Position numbers and translations under genes: made by a program. DNA of 40,602 nucleotides from Planctomycetota bacterium (GTDB lineage: Bacteria > Planctomycetota > Planctomycetia > Pirellulales > Lacipirellulaceae), in contig JABDGM010000035.1 of the NCBI GenBank assembly GCA_013286045.1, positions 1 to 40,602 on the forward strand. Direction: 5' to 3'. The stretch's first letter is position 1, and every line of letters starts with the position of its first letter. Below, one piece after another: positions 31,092-39,116 of the stretch. The notes beneath the pieces were generated by a model. It was not told where the DNA came from, made no database searches, and saw only the letters and a list, made by a program, of their open reading frames with translations.

Positions 31092-33479
31092 GTGCCCGTG
31101 CAGCCTTCACCGCCAATCCGGTGGTTCGGCAACTTCGCAGTGCTCGCGATCTGCGCAGCCAGCATGCTTTCGACGTCATTTTCGTCGGCACTGCGCGCCG
31201 ACGAGGCCCCCGCTTCGACCGGCGAACAAATCTATCGCGACCAGTGCGCCCGCTGCCACGGCAAATCCGGCGAAGGCGTCGCCGACGGCTATCCCGACCC
31301 GCTCGCCGGCGATAAATCCGTGGTCGAGCTCACGAAGCTCATCCACGAAACAATGCCGGATGATGCCGACGGCAAATGCCCCGCCGAAGACTCTGCAAAG
31401 GTCGCGGCCTACATCTTCGACGCCTTCTACTCGCCAGATGCGCGGCTGAAAAACAAACCGGCCCGGATCGAACTCTCGCGCCTCACCGTGCGACAACATC
31501 AAAACGCAGTTGCCGACCTGATCGCCAGCTTCCACCCGCCGGCAGCCTGGGGCACCGAACGCGGCCTGCATGCCGCCTACTACAATTCGCGCCACTTCAA
31601 CCAGGACAAACTCAAACTCGAACGCACCGACGCCGAAGTGAATTTCGACTGGGGTGATTCCAGCCCTGCCCCCGATAAGCTCGAGCCCAAAGAGTTTTCC
31701 GTCACGTGGCAAGGCTCACTGCTCGCTCCCGACACCGGCGACTACGCGTTCGTAGTCCGTACCGAGCACGCCGTCCGCCTCTACGTGAACGACAACGCGA
31801 AACCAATGATCGACGCCTGGGTCCTCTCCGGCGACGAAACCGAACACCACGGCGAGCTGCATCTCCTCGGCGGCCGGATGTACCCAATCAAACTCGAATT
31901 CTCGCGCGGCAAACAGGGCGTCAACGATAAAGAGAAGGACAAAGAAAAGAAGAAGGAATTCCGCCCCGACGCCAAAACCGCCATCTCGCTCGAATGGAAA
32001 CGCCCCAATCACACGCTCGAAGTGATCGCCTCGCGCAGCCTCTCGCCCGCCGAGTCACCAGTCGTATTCGTCGCTCAAACTCGCTTCCCGCCCGATGACC
32101 GCAGCACCGGCTACGAGCGAGCCACGGCAATCTCAAAATCCTGGGACGAAGCCACGACCGAGTGCGCTCTCGAAACCGCCGCCTACGTCGCCGATCACCT
32201 GCAACAACTCTCCGGCACCACTGCCGACGCTGACGCCAACGAGCCGATCCTCCGCAAGTTCTACACGCTCTTCGACGAACGCGCCTTCCGCCGCCCGCTC
32301 ACCGAAGACGAACAAAAGTTCTTTATCCAACATCAATTCGAATCCGCCCCCGATCGGCTAACCGGCGTCAAACGCTGCGTCCTCCTCGCGCTGAAGTCGC
32401 CGCAGTTCCTTTACCGCGAAGTCGGTGAGAAGTCCGACGACGCGTACGCCGTCGCCGCCCGCCTCTCGTTCGGCCTGTGGGATTCACTGCCCGACGAAGA
32501 ACTCGCCAAAGCCGCGGCCCACCATGAGCTTGCCACTCGCGAGCAAGTCGCCGCGCAGCTACAGCGCATGCTCCCGGATCTGCGTACCAAATCAAAGCTC
32601 CGCGACTTCCTGCTCGGCTGGCTGAAGATTTCCCAACCACGCGACCTCTCCAAAGATCCGCAGACGTACCCCGACTTCACGCCCGACGCCGCCTCCGATC
32701 TCCGCACGTCCCTCGAACTCTCGCTCGACGAACTGCTCGGTAGCAATTCCGGTGATTACCGCCAACTCCTGCTCAGCGATTCCATCTGGCTCAACGGCCG
32801 CCTCGCCCACATCTACGGCGTCGACCTGCCGGCCGATGCCCCCTTCCAGAAAGTCGACTTCGAACCCGACCACCGCGCTGGCGTACTCTCGCATCCGTAC
32901 TTGCTTGCGAGCTTTGCATATTCTGGCGCAAGTTCTCCCATCCACCGGGGCGTCTTCCTCTCGCGCAACATACTAGGCCGCGTCCTACGTCCGCCCGCGA
33001 TGGCCGTCGCACCGCTGCCCGCCGAAGTTCACGCGAACCTCAGCACGCGCGAACGTGTCGCCCTGCAAACCCAACCCGAGGCCTGCCAAGGCTGCCACGG
33101 AATGATCAACCCGCTCGGCTTTACGATGGAAAACTTCGACGCCATCGGCCGCTACCGCGAACGCGACAAGGACCACACGATCGACGCTACCGGCAGCTAC
33201 CTCACGGAAACCGGCGCGGTAGAAAAGTTCAAGGGCATCAAAGACCTGGCCGAGTTCGTCGCCACGAGCGACGAATCCCAAACCGCTTTTGTAAAGCAAC
33301 TCTTCCACCACACGGTGAAGCAATCCATCTACGCCTACGGCCCCAACGAACTCCGCCAACTCCAACAACATTTCGCGGCCAACGATTTCAACATCCAAAA
33401 GCTCCTGGTAGAAATCGTCGCCGATAGCGCACGCACGAATCAAGATTCAACCACGAAAGTCACGAAAGAGACGAAATAG
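31092..33479 (+). CDS. Exported DUF1592-type multidomain cytochrome c-like protein
   Basis: Planctomycete-type secreted protein, about 795 residues from GTG 31092 (GTG 31098 is equally possible). A signal peptide precedes RADEAP. A cytochrome c-like domain with CARCH (residues 52-56) follows. Next come a PA14-like beta domain (HAAYYNSRHFNQDKLKLE to AVRLYVNDNAKPM), then DUF1587/1595-like and DUF1592 regions (from FYTLFDERAFRRPLTEDE), and DUF1588/1585 at the C terminus, with a second CxxCH in ACQGCHGMINPLGFTMENFD. Both CxxCH could hold heme. The last residues (TTKVTKETK) and the stop are encoded by a 9-nt repeat array. Always seen with a DUF1552 gene in planctomycetes; proposed roles in polymer breakdown or electron transfer are unproven. 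Confidence 0.9.
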   Translation: MPVQPSPPIRWFGNFAVLAICAASMLSTSFSSALRADEAPASTGEQIYRDQCARCHGKSGEGVADGYPDPLAGDKSVVELTKLIHETMPDDADGKCPAEDSAKVAAYIFDAFYSPDARLKNKPARIELSRLTVRQHQNAVADLIASFHPPAAWGTERGLHAAYYNSRHFNQDKLKLERTDAEVNFDWGDSSPAPDKLEPKEFSVTWQGSLLAPDTGDYAFVVRTEHAVRLYVNDNAKPMIDAWVLSGDETEHHGELHLLGGRMYPIKLEFSRGKQGVNDKEKDKEKKKEFRPDAKTAISLEWKRPNHTLEVIASRSLSPAESPVVFVAQTRFPPDDRSTGYERATAISKSWDEATTECALETAAYVADHLQQLSGTTADADANEPILRKFYTLFDERAFRRPLTEDEQKFFIQHQFESAPDRLTGVKRCVLLALKSPQFLYREVGEKSDDAYAVAARLSFGLWDSLPDEELAKAAAHHELATREQVAAQLQRMLPDLRTKSKLRDFLLGWLKISQPRDLSKDPQTYPDFTPDAASDLRTSLELSLDELLGSNSGDYRQLLLSDSIWLNGRLAHIYGVDLPADAPFQKVDFEPDHRAGVLSHPYLLASFAYSGASSPIHRGVFLSRNILGRVLRPPAMAVAPLPAEVHANLSTRERVALQTQPEACQGCHGMINPLGFTMENFDAIGRYRERDKDHTIDATGSYLTETGAVEKFKGIKDLAEFVATSDESQTAFVKQLFHHTVKQSIYAYGPNELRQLQQHFAANDFNIQKLLVEIVADSARTNQDSTTKVTKETK

Positions 33480-33533
33480 GAAAAGCTCGAGTTCAAAAGT
33501 ATTCTTTTTCGTCCTTTTCGTGCCTTTAGTGGT
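33450..33533. repeat. Inverted array of 9-nt units (CACGAAA type) overlapping a stop codon
   Basis: Left arm 33450-33476: ACCACGAAA, GTCACGAAA, GAGACGAAA, then TAG, the stop of the DUF1592 gene. Right arm 33507-33533, read on the minus strand: ACCACTAAA, GGCACGAAA, AGGACGAAA. Each arm is exactly three 9-nt units, and they can form a hairpin with a 30-nt loop. The unit length is a multiple of 3, so the left arm stays in frame and encodes TTKVTKETK. Confidence 0.8.
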
Positions 33534-33559
33534 TAGTTAAAAATCGACGAACTAACGCC

Positions 33560-34885
33560 ATGCCCACATTTACCTCCCGACGCGAGTTTCTCCGCCGCCT
33601 CGGCCTCAGTTCCGCCGCGCTCCCCTTCGTGCTGAACCTCCCCAGCTTCGGCTTTGCAGCCGAAGCTTCCGCCGCGCGCCGTCAGCGCCTCATCGTCATG
33701 TTCAGCCCTAACGGCGTGGTCCCCGAAAACTTCTGGCCACAAGGAACCGGCAGCGAGTTCGTGCTTAAGGAAAGCACGCTTCCCCTCGAACCATTCAAAA
33801 ACCAATCGCTCTTCCTCCACGGCATCTCCGACAAAATCCGCGGCGATGGCGACAACCACATGCGGGGCATCGGCTGCCTCCTCACCGGCACCGAGCTCTT
33901 TCCAGGCAACATCCAAGGCGGCTCCGATACACCCGCCGGCTGGTCCAAAGGCATCTCCATCGACCAGGAAATCAAAAACTTCCTGCAAGCCAACCCGCAA
34001 ACCCGCACCCGCTTCGGCTCGCTCGAATTCGGCGTTATGGTACCCGACCGCGCCGACACGTGGACCCGCATGTCTTACGCGGGCCCTAACAAGCCGCTCA
34101 CGCCGATCGACGATCCCTACCAAATGTTCGCTAAGCTCTACGGCCGAGCAAAAGACGAAGAAAGTCTCCGCAGCGTCCTCGACGACTTGCAAGCGGACTT
34201 TAAGAAAGTCGAGCACGTCGTCAGCAGCGAAGACCGCCACCTACTCGAAGAACACACCACGTTCGTCCGCGAGATGGAGCAGGACCTCAAAGCCAATACG
34301 CCGCAAAACGTGGGCCACGCCGTCCCGCAACTCGACCCGGGCGTCAAAGAAGAAAACGACAACATCCCGCGACTAAGCAAGCTGCAAACCGAGCTCCTCG
34401 TGAGCAGCTTCGCCGCCGATTTCGCCCGCGTCGCCACGTTCCAATTCACCAACTCCGTCGGTGAAGCCCACATGCATTGGCTCGACATCAAAGAAGGCCA
34501 CCACCAACTCTCGCACGAGCCGGATACGAACATAGAAGCCGTCGAAAAACTCACCCGCATCAACCAGTGGTACTGCGAGCAACTCGCCTACTTGGCGCAG
34601 CGCCTGGCCGACACTCCCGAGCCCGGTGGCGGCGGATCACTGCTCGACAACACGCTCATCGTGTGGGCCAACGAGCTCGGCAAAGGTAATACCCACACGA
34701 TGGACAACATCCCGTTCGTCCTCGTCGGCGGCGGCCTCGACTTCGCGATGGGCCGCTCGCTCAAATTCAAGAAGCAGCCCCACAACCGCCTGCTGCTCTC
34801 GCTGGCCCACGGCTTCGGCCACCGCATCGAGAAATTCGGCAACCCCGACTACTGCGGCGACGGCCCGCTCGACCAACTAACGTAG
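33560..34885 (+). CDS. Tat-exported DUF1552 protein
   Basis: 441 residues. The N terminus has a twin-arginine signal, [18 protein letters not shown], so the protein is exported folded. The DUF1552 domain fills the rest; recognisable segments are [49 protein letters not shown], and the C-terminal [20 protein letters not shown] and [20 protein letters not shown]. It is related to the DUF1501/alkaline phosphatase-like fold by its general pattern. It follows the DUF1592 gene in the standard planctomycete pair, separated by the repeat array. Biochemical function is unknown. Confidence 0.9.
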   Translation: MPTFTSRREFLRRLGLSSAALPFVLNLPSFGFAAEASAARRQRLIVMFSPNGVVPENFWPQGTGSEFVLKESTLPLEPFKNQSLFLHGISDKIRGDGDNHMRGIGCLLTGTELFPGNIQGGSDTPAGWSKGISIDQEIKNFLQANPQTRTRFGSLEFGVMVPDRADTWTRMSYAGPNKPLTPIDDPYQMFAKLYGRAKDEESLRSVLDDLQADFKKVEHVVSSEDRHLLEEHTTFVREMEQDLKANTPQNVGHAVPQLDPGVKEENDNIPRLSKLQTELLVSSFAADFARVATFQFTNSVGEAHMHWLDIKEGHHQLSHEPDTNIEAVEKLTRINQWYCEQLAYLAQRLADTPEPGGGGSLLDNTLIVWANELGKGNTHTMDNIPFVLVGGGLDFAMGRSLKFKKQPHNRLLLSLAHGFGHRIEKFGNPDYCGDGPLDQLT

Positions 34886-34903
34886 CCCGCCATTTTCTGA
34901 TGG

Positions 34904-35019
34904 GTAACCAGGTTCTCGAACCTGGGCCGCCGTAGGCGGCAAGAGGCCGTAGCTCTCGCTTGTATCCGCACACGTTGCCTCTTGCTGCTTCGCCGCTCAG
35001 ATTCAAGAACCTGGGCTAC
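34904..35019. repeat. Imperfect 43-44 bp inverted repeat overlapping the modC 3' end
   Basis: The left arm 34904-34947 starts GTAACCAGGTTCTCGAACCT and ends GCGGCAAGAGGC. The right arm 34977-35019, read on the minus strand, starts GTAGCCCAGGTTCTTGAATC and ends CAGCAAGAGGC. About 30 bases separate the arms. The right arm encodes the last residues of modC (GSPGS) and supplies its stop codon TGA. It looks like a small palindromic mobile or repetitive element; no terminal target duplication was recognised. Confidence 0.7.
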
Positions 35020-35650
35020 CCGTCTGGCTCATCGCAACAACGTGCGCCTCGAGGGCCGCGATGCTCGCCTGATCGTGACTAACGACAATCGCCGGTATTT
35101 CCAACTCATCGACGATCTTTGCCAAATCTTCGATCACGCTCGCACGCAGTTCTCGATCTAGCGCATTTAACGGCTCATCGAGCAGCAATAACTGTGGACT
35201 CCGCATCAACGCCCGCCCCAGCGCCACCCGCTGCTTCTGCCCCCCACTGAGCGAAGCCGGCATGCGCCGCAAAACATCTCCCAATTCCAATGCGGCGACA
35301 ACTCGCTGGAATTCGATGCGGCAATCCTTCTGTCGCTGTTGACCGTAGCGCAGGTTGTCTTCCACGCTCAAATGCGGGAACAACAGAAAATCTTGAAATA
35401 CATACCCGATCTGCCGCTCCTCCGGTCGCCGATCAGTCCTCTTCTTCGCATCGAACAAGTCTTGATCGCCCAACGCAATGCGACCGGAATCTGGCCGCAA
35501 CAACCCGGAAATCAAATTCAAGACAGTGGTCTTTCCGCAACCCGACGGCCCAACCAATCCCGTAACGCCGGCGTCGACGTTAAACGCAAAATCCAGCGCA
35601 AATCCCGTTGGATAAGCGAACCGACAATCAAACGTCAGCACAGTCATCAT
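35003..35650 (-). CDS. modC: Molybdate ABC transporter ATP-binding protein, short form
   Basis: ABC ATPase of 215 residues. Walker A GPSGCGKTT, Q-loop GYVFQDFLLFPHLS, signature LSGGQKQRVALGRAL, Walker B LLLLDEPLNALD and H-loop VVSHDQ are all present, so the nucleotide-binding domain is complete. The C-terminal molybdate-sensing TOBE domain of full-length ModC (about 350 residues) is missing. The reading frame ends inside an inverted repeat that provides the last codons and stop. ATG 35650 overlaps the modB stop by design (TGA then ATG with no gap); ATG 35647 is an alternative. Last gene of the mod operon. Confidence 0.88.
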   Translation of the reverse strand: MMTVLTFDCRFAYPTGFALDFAFNVDAGVTGLVGPSGCGKTTVLNLISGLLRPDSGRIALGDQDLFDAKKRTDRRPEERQIGYVFQDFLLFPHLSVEDNLRYGQQRQKDCRIEFQRVVAALELGDVLRRMPASLSGGQKQRVALGRALMRSPQLLLLDEPLNALDRELRASVIEDLAKIVDELEIPAIVVSHDQASIAALEAHVVAMSQTGSPGS

Positions 35651-36346
35651 TCAGCCAATCGCCCCAGTCAGTCGTCGCCGACCTCGCCGCTCTAACACTT
35701 CACCCGCCAACAGCGCGAGAGAAGCAATCGCGATTGACACCCACACCAAGCGTAGCGACGTTCGCATACCGCCCGGCGTCTCCAATTGCGAATACACGAG
35801 CAGCGAGATCGTTCGTGTCGCCCCGGGGATGTTGCCCGCAATCATGATCGTCGCGCCGAACTCACCCATGCTCCGCGCGAACCCCAACAGCGCTCCGCCC
35901 AATATACCGGGCCGTGCGAGCGGCAAGGTGACGCTCGCAAACGCATCGAATGGCCCCGCCCCCAGCGTTCTCGCCGCCTGAATTAACCGCTCATCAATCG
36001 CCGCAAAACTCTGCCGAATCGGCCGCACCAGCAAGGGGAATGCAACCACCGCCGCCGCCAGCGCCGCGCCCTTCCAATCAAAGACGAACCGCAGACCGAG
36101 CCATTTTTCCAAAAATCCGCCAAGCACCCCATTCCGTCCGAAGACAACGAGCAATAAATAGCCCGTCACGACCGGCGGCAACACGAGCGGCAGATTCACG
36201 AGCGTTTCAACGAGAAACTTGCCGGGAAACTCCCGCTTCGCGAGCAGCCATCCGACGCCAATCGCGATTGGCAGCGAAACCGCGACCGCCGCAACCGCCA
36301 CGACGAGCGTTAATCGCACAGCCTGCCATTCGGGAGCGGTGAGCAC
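35651..36346 (-). CDS. modB: Molybdate ABC transporter permease
   Basis: Inner-membrane permease, 231 residues with about five or six hydrophobic segments, the ModB length. Seen: an N-terminal LTAPEWQAVRLTLVVAVAAV membrane segment, ETLVNLPLVLPPVVTGYLLL, and the ABC-permease EAA loop ARTLGAGPFDAFASVTLPLA. The GEFGATIMIAGNIPG segment is typical of ModB. It starts 28 nt after the modA stop and abuts modC, so it is cotranscribed with both. Confidence 0.94.
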   Translation of the reverse strand: MLTAPEWQAVRLTLVVAVAAVAVSLPIAIGVGWLLAKREFPGKFLVETLVNLPLVLPPVVTGYLLLVVFGRNGVLGGFLEKWLGLRFVFDWKGAALAAAVVAFPLLVRPIRQSFAAIDERLIQAARTLGAGPFDAFASVTLPLARPGILGGALLGFARSMGEFGATIMIAGNIPGATRTISLLVYSQLETPGGMRTSLRLVWVSIAIASLALLAGEVLERRGRRRLTGAIG

Positions 36347-36374
36347 GAGTCGCGTCTTCTTACACTTCTAAAGA

Positions 36375-37190
36375 CTACTTAGATGCATTCGCGGCATCCG
36401 CCGCCCGCGAAAAACCAAACTTCTGGTAATCCGCATCCGCCGCGGACGCTTGCAACGCCTCGAACAGCTTGACCGCATCCGCGTTCCCGCCCGCATGCTT
36501 CAGCAGCACGAGTTCATACACAATCTCATCGTGCAACTTTGGATCAAATGCACACGCCTGCTCCAAATCCGCATCCACCTGCACGTCCGTCGAGTAGACA
36601 ATCCCCGCCTCTGCCTCACCGCGTTCCACATAGCTTAGCGCCGTCCGCACATCCTCGCCACGCACGATCTTGTTTGCCTCGGTCAACGGTTTCAGCAGTT
36701 CCAACTTCGTAAGCGATTGATCCGCATATATTCCCGCTGGCACCTTCTCACCCGCCAAGGCCACTTTCTTAACCTTGTCCGTCATAAGATCGCTCGGCTG
36801 ATGCACGGCGACTGCGTTGCCCTTCTTCACCACGATCACTAAATCATTCGTCAGCAACCGCACTGTCTTCTCGGCGAGATTTGCCTTCGCCACTTCCTCC
36901 GCCCACTTCTTATTGGCGGACAAAAACAAGTCGGCCGGCGCGCCTGCAACAATCTGACTCGCCAACGTGTTCGACCCGCCGGAGTTCACTTGAACTTTTA
37001 CATCTGTCGAATCGCTGAAATCCTTGCAGAGCTGTTCGACGACTTCCTTCGTGCTTGCTGCTGCTGAAACCGTGATCGGCCCCGCGGCCGCAGACGTCGA
37101 TTTCGGCGCTGGCGCACCACGCCCGCATCCAGAAAAAGCGACGACTAAAGCGAGGAAGATTCGCCGCTTTGAACTGAACGCCGCAATCAT
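36375..37190 (-). CDS. modA: Molybdate-binding lipoprotein
   Basis: Periplasmic solute-binding component, 271 residues from ATG 37190 (MIAAFSSKRR); upstream in-frame codons to 37235 lie inside the preceding gene's 3' end and are not needed. Lipoprotein signal ending at LVVAFSGC, so it is membrane-anchored. ModA-type anion-binding segments: ITVSAAASTKEVVEQLCKDF, VNSGGSNTLASQIVAGAPAD, LFLSANKKWAEEV, and the C-terminal GIVYSTDVQVD. Starts 13 nt after the stop of the SUOX-fold gene. Tungstate is a possible alternative substrate. Confidence 0.93.
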   Translation of the reverse strand: MIAAFSSKRRIFLALVVAFSGCGRGAPAPKSTSAAAGPITVSAAASTKEVVEQLCKDFSDSTDVKVQVNSGGSNTLASQIVAGAPADLFLSANKKWAEEVAKANLAEKTVRLLTNDLVIVVKKGNAVAVHQPSDLMTDKVKKVALAGEKVPAGIYADQSLTKLELLKPLTEANKIVRGEDVRTALSYVERGEAEAGIVYSTDVQVDADLEQACAFDPKLHDEIVYELVLLKHAGGNADAVKLFEALQASAADADYQKFGFSRAADAANASK

Positions 37191-37203
37191 TGCGATAATG
37201 CAC

Positions 37204-37803
37204 TCACGGTTGTAACTTGCTCGCGGGTTTCTCACCTGAGCTCACCGCCCCAGCTTCGCCCAAGTTATTAATCCGAATCGATCGCAAATTCCGAATCCAG
37301 CGGATCTCCCTCTTGTCGCTCGGAATCACCAGCCGATAGGGCCCGTGCTTCGCATCTAGCGGTTGGCCATCCATGCGATCGACAACATACGCCTGAACAT
37401 CGGTAGTCGCCGGATCAATCTCCAGCAGCGTTACGACCACCCGATAATCGTCCGTTGCTTCGAGCACAGCTACCGTCGGCGCCCGCTTTCCCTTGAGTTT
37501 CTCCCCGAACTCGACGCCCACCGATTTCAGGAGCTCAACCAACGACGCCCCTTCGAATTCTGCCTCTCCCGTGTGCGTCGTCGCCTTGAATTTACTCCGT
37601 GGCAATTTCGCAAAGTCTGCGGCAGCGATCGAGTGCGAAGTCCCACCTTCATCAACTACAGTTAACGGCTGTTTCTGATCTATCGCAGTGCTAGATTGGG
37701 CATGCGACTGCGGCACGAAGAAACTCATCACGGCCAGTAGGCCGCCGGTCCACACCGTCAAACACAATGATCTTCGCGCCATGCGCTGTATCGTATCGTG
37801 CAT
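37204..37803 (-). CDS. Exported SUOX-fold (molybdopterin oxidoreductase-like) protein without cysteine ligand
   Basis: About 199 residues from ATG 37803 (MHDTIQRMARRS; ATG 37782, MARRSLCLTVWTG, is also plausible). An N-terminal signal peptide ends near SHAQSS. The mature part matches the small oxidoreductase molybdopterin-binding fold: FEGASLVELLKSVGVEF, DDYRVVVTLLEID, and the motif GPYRLVIPSDKREIRWIRNL. The mature protein has no cysteine at all, so it cannot supply the Cys thiolate that ligates Mo in sulfite oxidases. It may carry cofactor differently or be a non-catalytic partner. First gene of an operon with modABC (13 nt to modA), which ties it to molybdenum. Confidence 0.82.
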   Translation of the reverse strand: MHDTIQRMARRSLCLTVWTGGLLAVMSFFVPQSHAQSSTAIDQKQPLTVVDEGGTSHSIAAADFAKLPRSKFKATTHTGEAEFEGASLVELLKSVGVEFGEKLKGKRAPTVAVLEATDDYRVVVTLLEIDPATTDVQAYVVDRMDGQPLDAKHGPYRLVIPSDKREIRWIRNLRSIRINNLGEAGAVSSGEKPASKLQP

Positions 37804-37900
37804 AACGCTCAATGCAAAGGCATTCAGCACCACTTCGAAAGTCGGAGTGAGTTACATTCAGCAGAAAAATCATAAGAACGCCACCTCGGTGTGCGCCGGC

Positions 37901-37929
37901 TTTACGACGGTTCATTCCCACGATCTAAT
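37901..37929 (+). promoter_or_regulatory. Candidate promoter of the second prepilin gene
   Basis: TTTACG (37901-37906), 17-nt spacer, TCTAAT (37924-37929, five of six). The start would be near 37936, about 70 nt before ATG 38006. The region is divergent with the SUOX-fold/mod operon; no minus-strand promoter was recognised with confidence. Confidence 0.4.
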
Positions 37930-38005
37930 TTATTTTGGGGCTCGTATCGGCGCGTCTCGAATAGCGCTCACTTAAACAGGCAGTCTCTACCGACGTGAGT
38001 TTGAG

Positions 38006-39109
38006 ATGCGTGTAAACGAGATTGCGGTCGAAGGGCTTAAATCGCGTCCCCGTCCATCGCGCGGCTTCACCTTGGTCGAACTCTTGGTGGTGATTGCCAT
38101 CATCGGCATTTTGGTCGCGCTGCTGCTGCCCGCAGTCCAGGCGGCTCGCGAAGCAGCGCGACGAAACCAGTGCAAGAACAATTTGAAACAGCTTGCGCTT
38201 GGGTGCCTGCTTCACGAGGACACGCAAAAATTCTTGCCGTCCGGCGGATGGAGCGACTATTTTAATGCTGACGCCAATATGGGCTACGGCGCGCGTCAGC
38301 CCGGGAGCTGGTACTTCAGCGTCCTCCCTTACATCGAGGAACAAGCCACTCACGATCTCAACAAGGGGCTCAATGTTTATCCCGCTGGTAACACAGCGGC
38401 GAAGGACGCCACTACGCAATTGCACCAAAGCCCGGTCGCAATTTTCAATTGCCCAACTCGGCGCATTGCAAAACTGTATCCGATCGCGCTAACAACCCTC
38501 AGGCTGCAATCATGGGTGGGAGCGCTACCCGCGGTCGTAAAAGGTGACTACGCAGCCAATTCCGGCGACGCGATTACCGGCGCCGGGTTCGACTTCAGCC
38601 CCAACATCTTTGCAATGCCTCAGGCGAGCGATTATCCAGCGAACATCGACTCGTTTAAATGGACGCCAACGAACGATCCGAAAACGGCTTTCTACCAAAC
38701 CGGTGTCATTTATATTCGCAGCGAGATCGCCGGCAAGCGGATTACTGACGGCAGAAGTAACACTTATCTCATCGGCGAGAAATTTCTAACGCCTTTAATG
38801 TACGAGTCGGCTGAAGGCACCAGACGAGGATACGGAGATGACGAAGGCGCCTATGTTGGCTATGAGTGGGACAATGACCGAAGGGCGTACAACCCAAACG
38901 GTAGCGTCGATCGAGAAACTTTCCAACCCAGGCAAGATATCGCTGGCACCGACAATCCGAACATCTATGCTTTCGGTAGCGCGCACGCCGGCGCCATGAA
39001 CATGTCGATGTGCGACGGCTCGGTGCACTCACTTTCCTATGACATCGATAGCGACGTCCACCGCTACCTGGCGAACCGCTTGGATGGCGAAACGGCGACT
39101 ATGCCGTGA
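38006..39109 (+). CDS. DUF1559 prepilin-like protein
   Basis: Second DUF1559 (SBP_bac_10) pseudopilin-like protein, 367 residues. Prepilin signal: basic leader KSRPRPSRG, then [20 protein letters not shown] with cleavage expected after Gly, then AAREAARRNQCKNNLKQLAL. A C-terminal HxnDG element is present as HAGAMNMSMCDGSV with the canonical nine residues between His and Asp. ATG 38006 has only a weak TTGAG upstream. It is convergent with an EF-hand lipoprotein gene 7 nt away, a pairing often seen beside DUF1559 genes in planctomycetes. Probably a surface or periplasmic pilin-like fibre subunit of unknown role. Confidence 0.92.
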   Translation: MRVNEIAVEGLKSRPRPSRGFTLVELLVVIAIIGILVALLLPAVQAAREAARRNQCKNNLKQLALGCLLHEDTQKFLPSGGWSDYFNADANMGYGARQPGSWYFSVLPYIEEQATHDLNKGLNVYPAGNTAAKDATTQLHQSPVAIFNCPTRRIAKLYPIALTTLRLQSWVGALPAVVKGDYAANSGDAITGAGFDFSPNIFAMPQASDYPANIDSFKWTPTNDPKTAFYQTGVIYIRSEIAGKRITDGRSNTYLIGEKFLTPLMYESAEGTRRGYGDDEGAYVGYEWDNDRRAYNPNGSVDRETFQPRQDIAGTDNPNIYAFGSAHAGAMNMSMCDGSVHSLSYDIDSDVHRYLANRLDGETATMP

Positions 39110-39116
39110 GTTGCAA

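Noticed and set aside
34904..35019. Insertion sequence at the modC 3' end
   Set aside because: There is no transposase frame and only about 116 bases in total; at most a small palindromic element.
37804..38005. Molybdenum-cofactor riboswitch or ModE site before the mod operon
   Set aside because: No recognisable structure or palindromic ModE-like box was found in the 200-base intergenic region.
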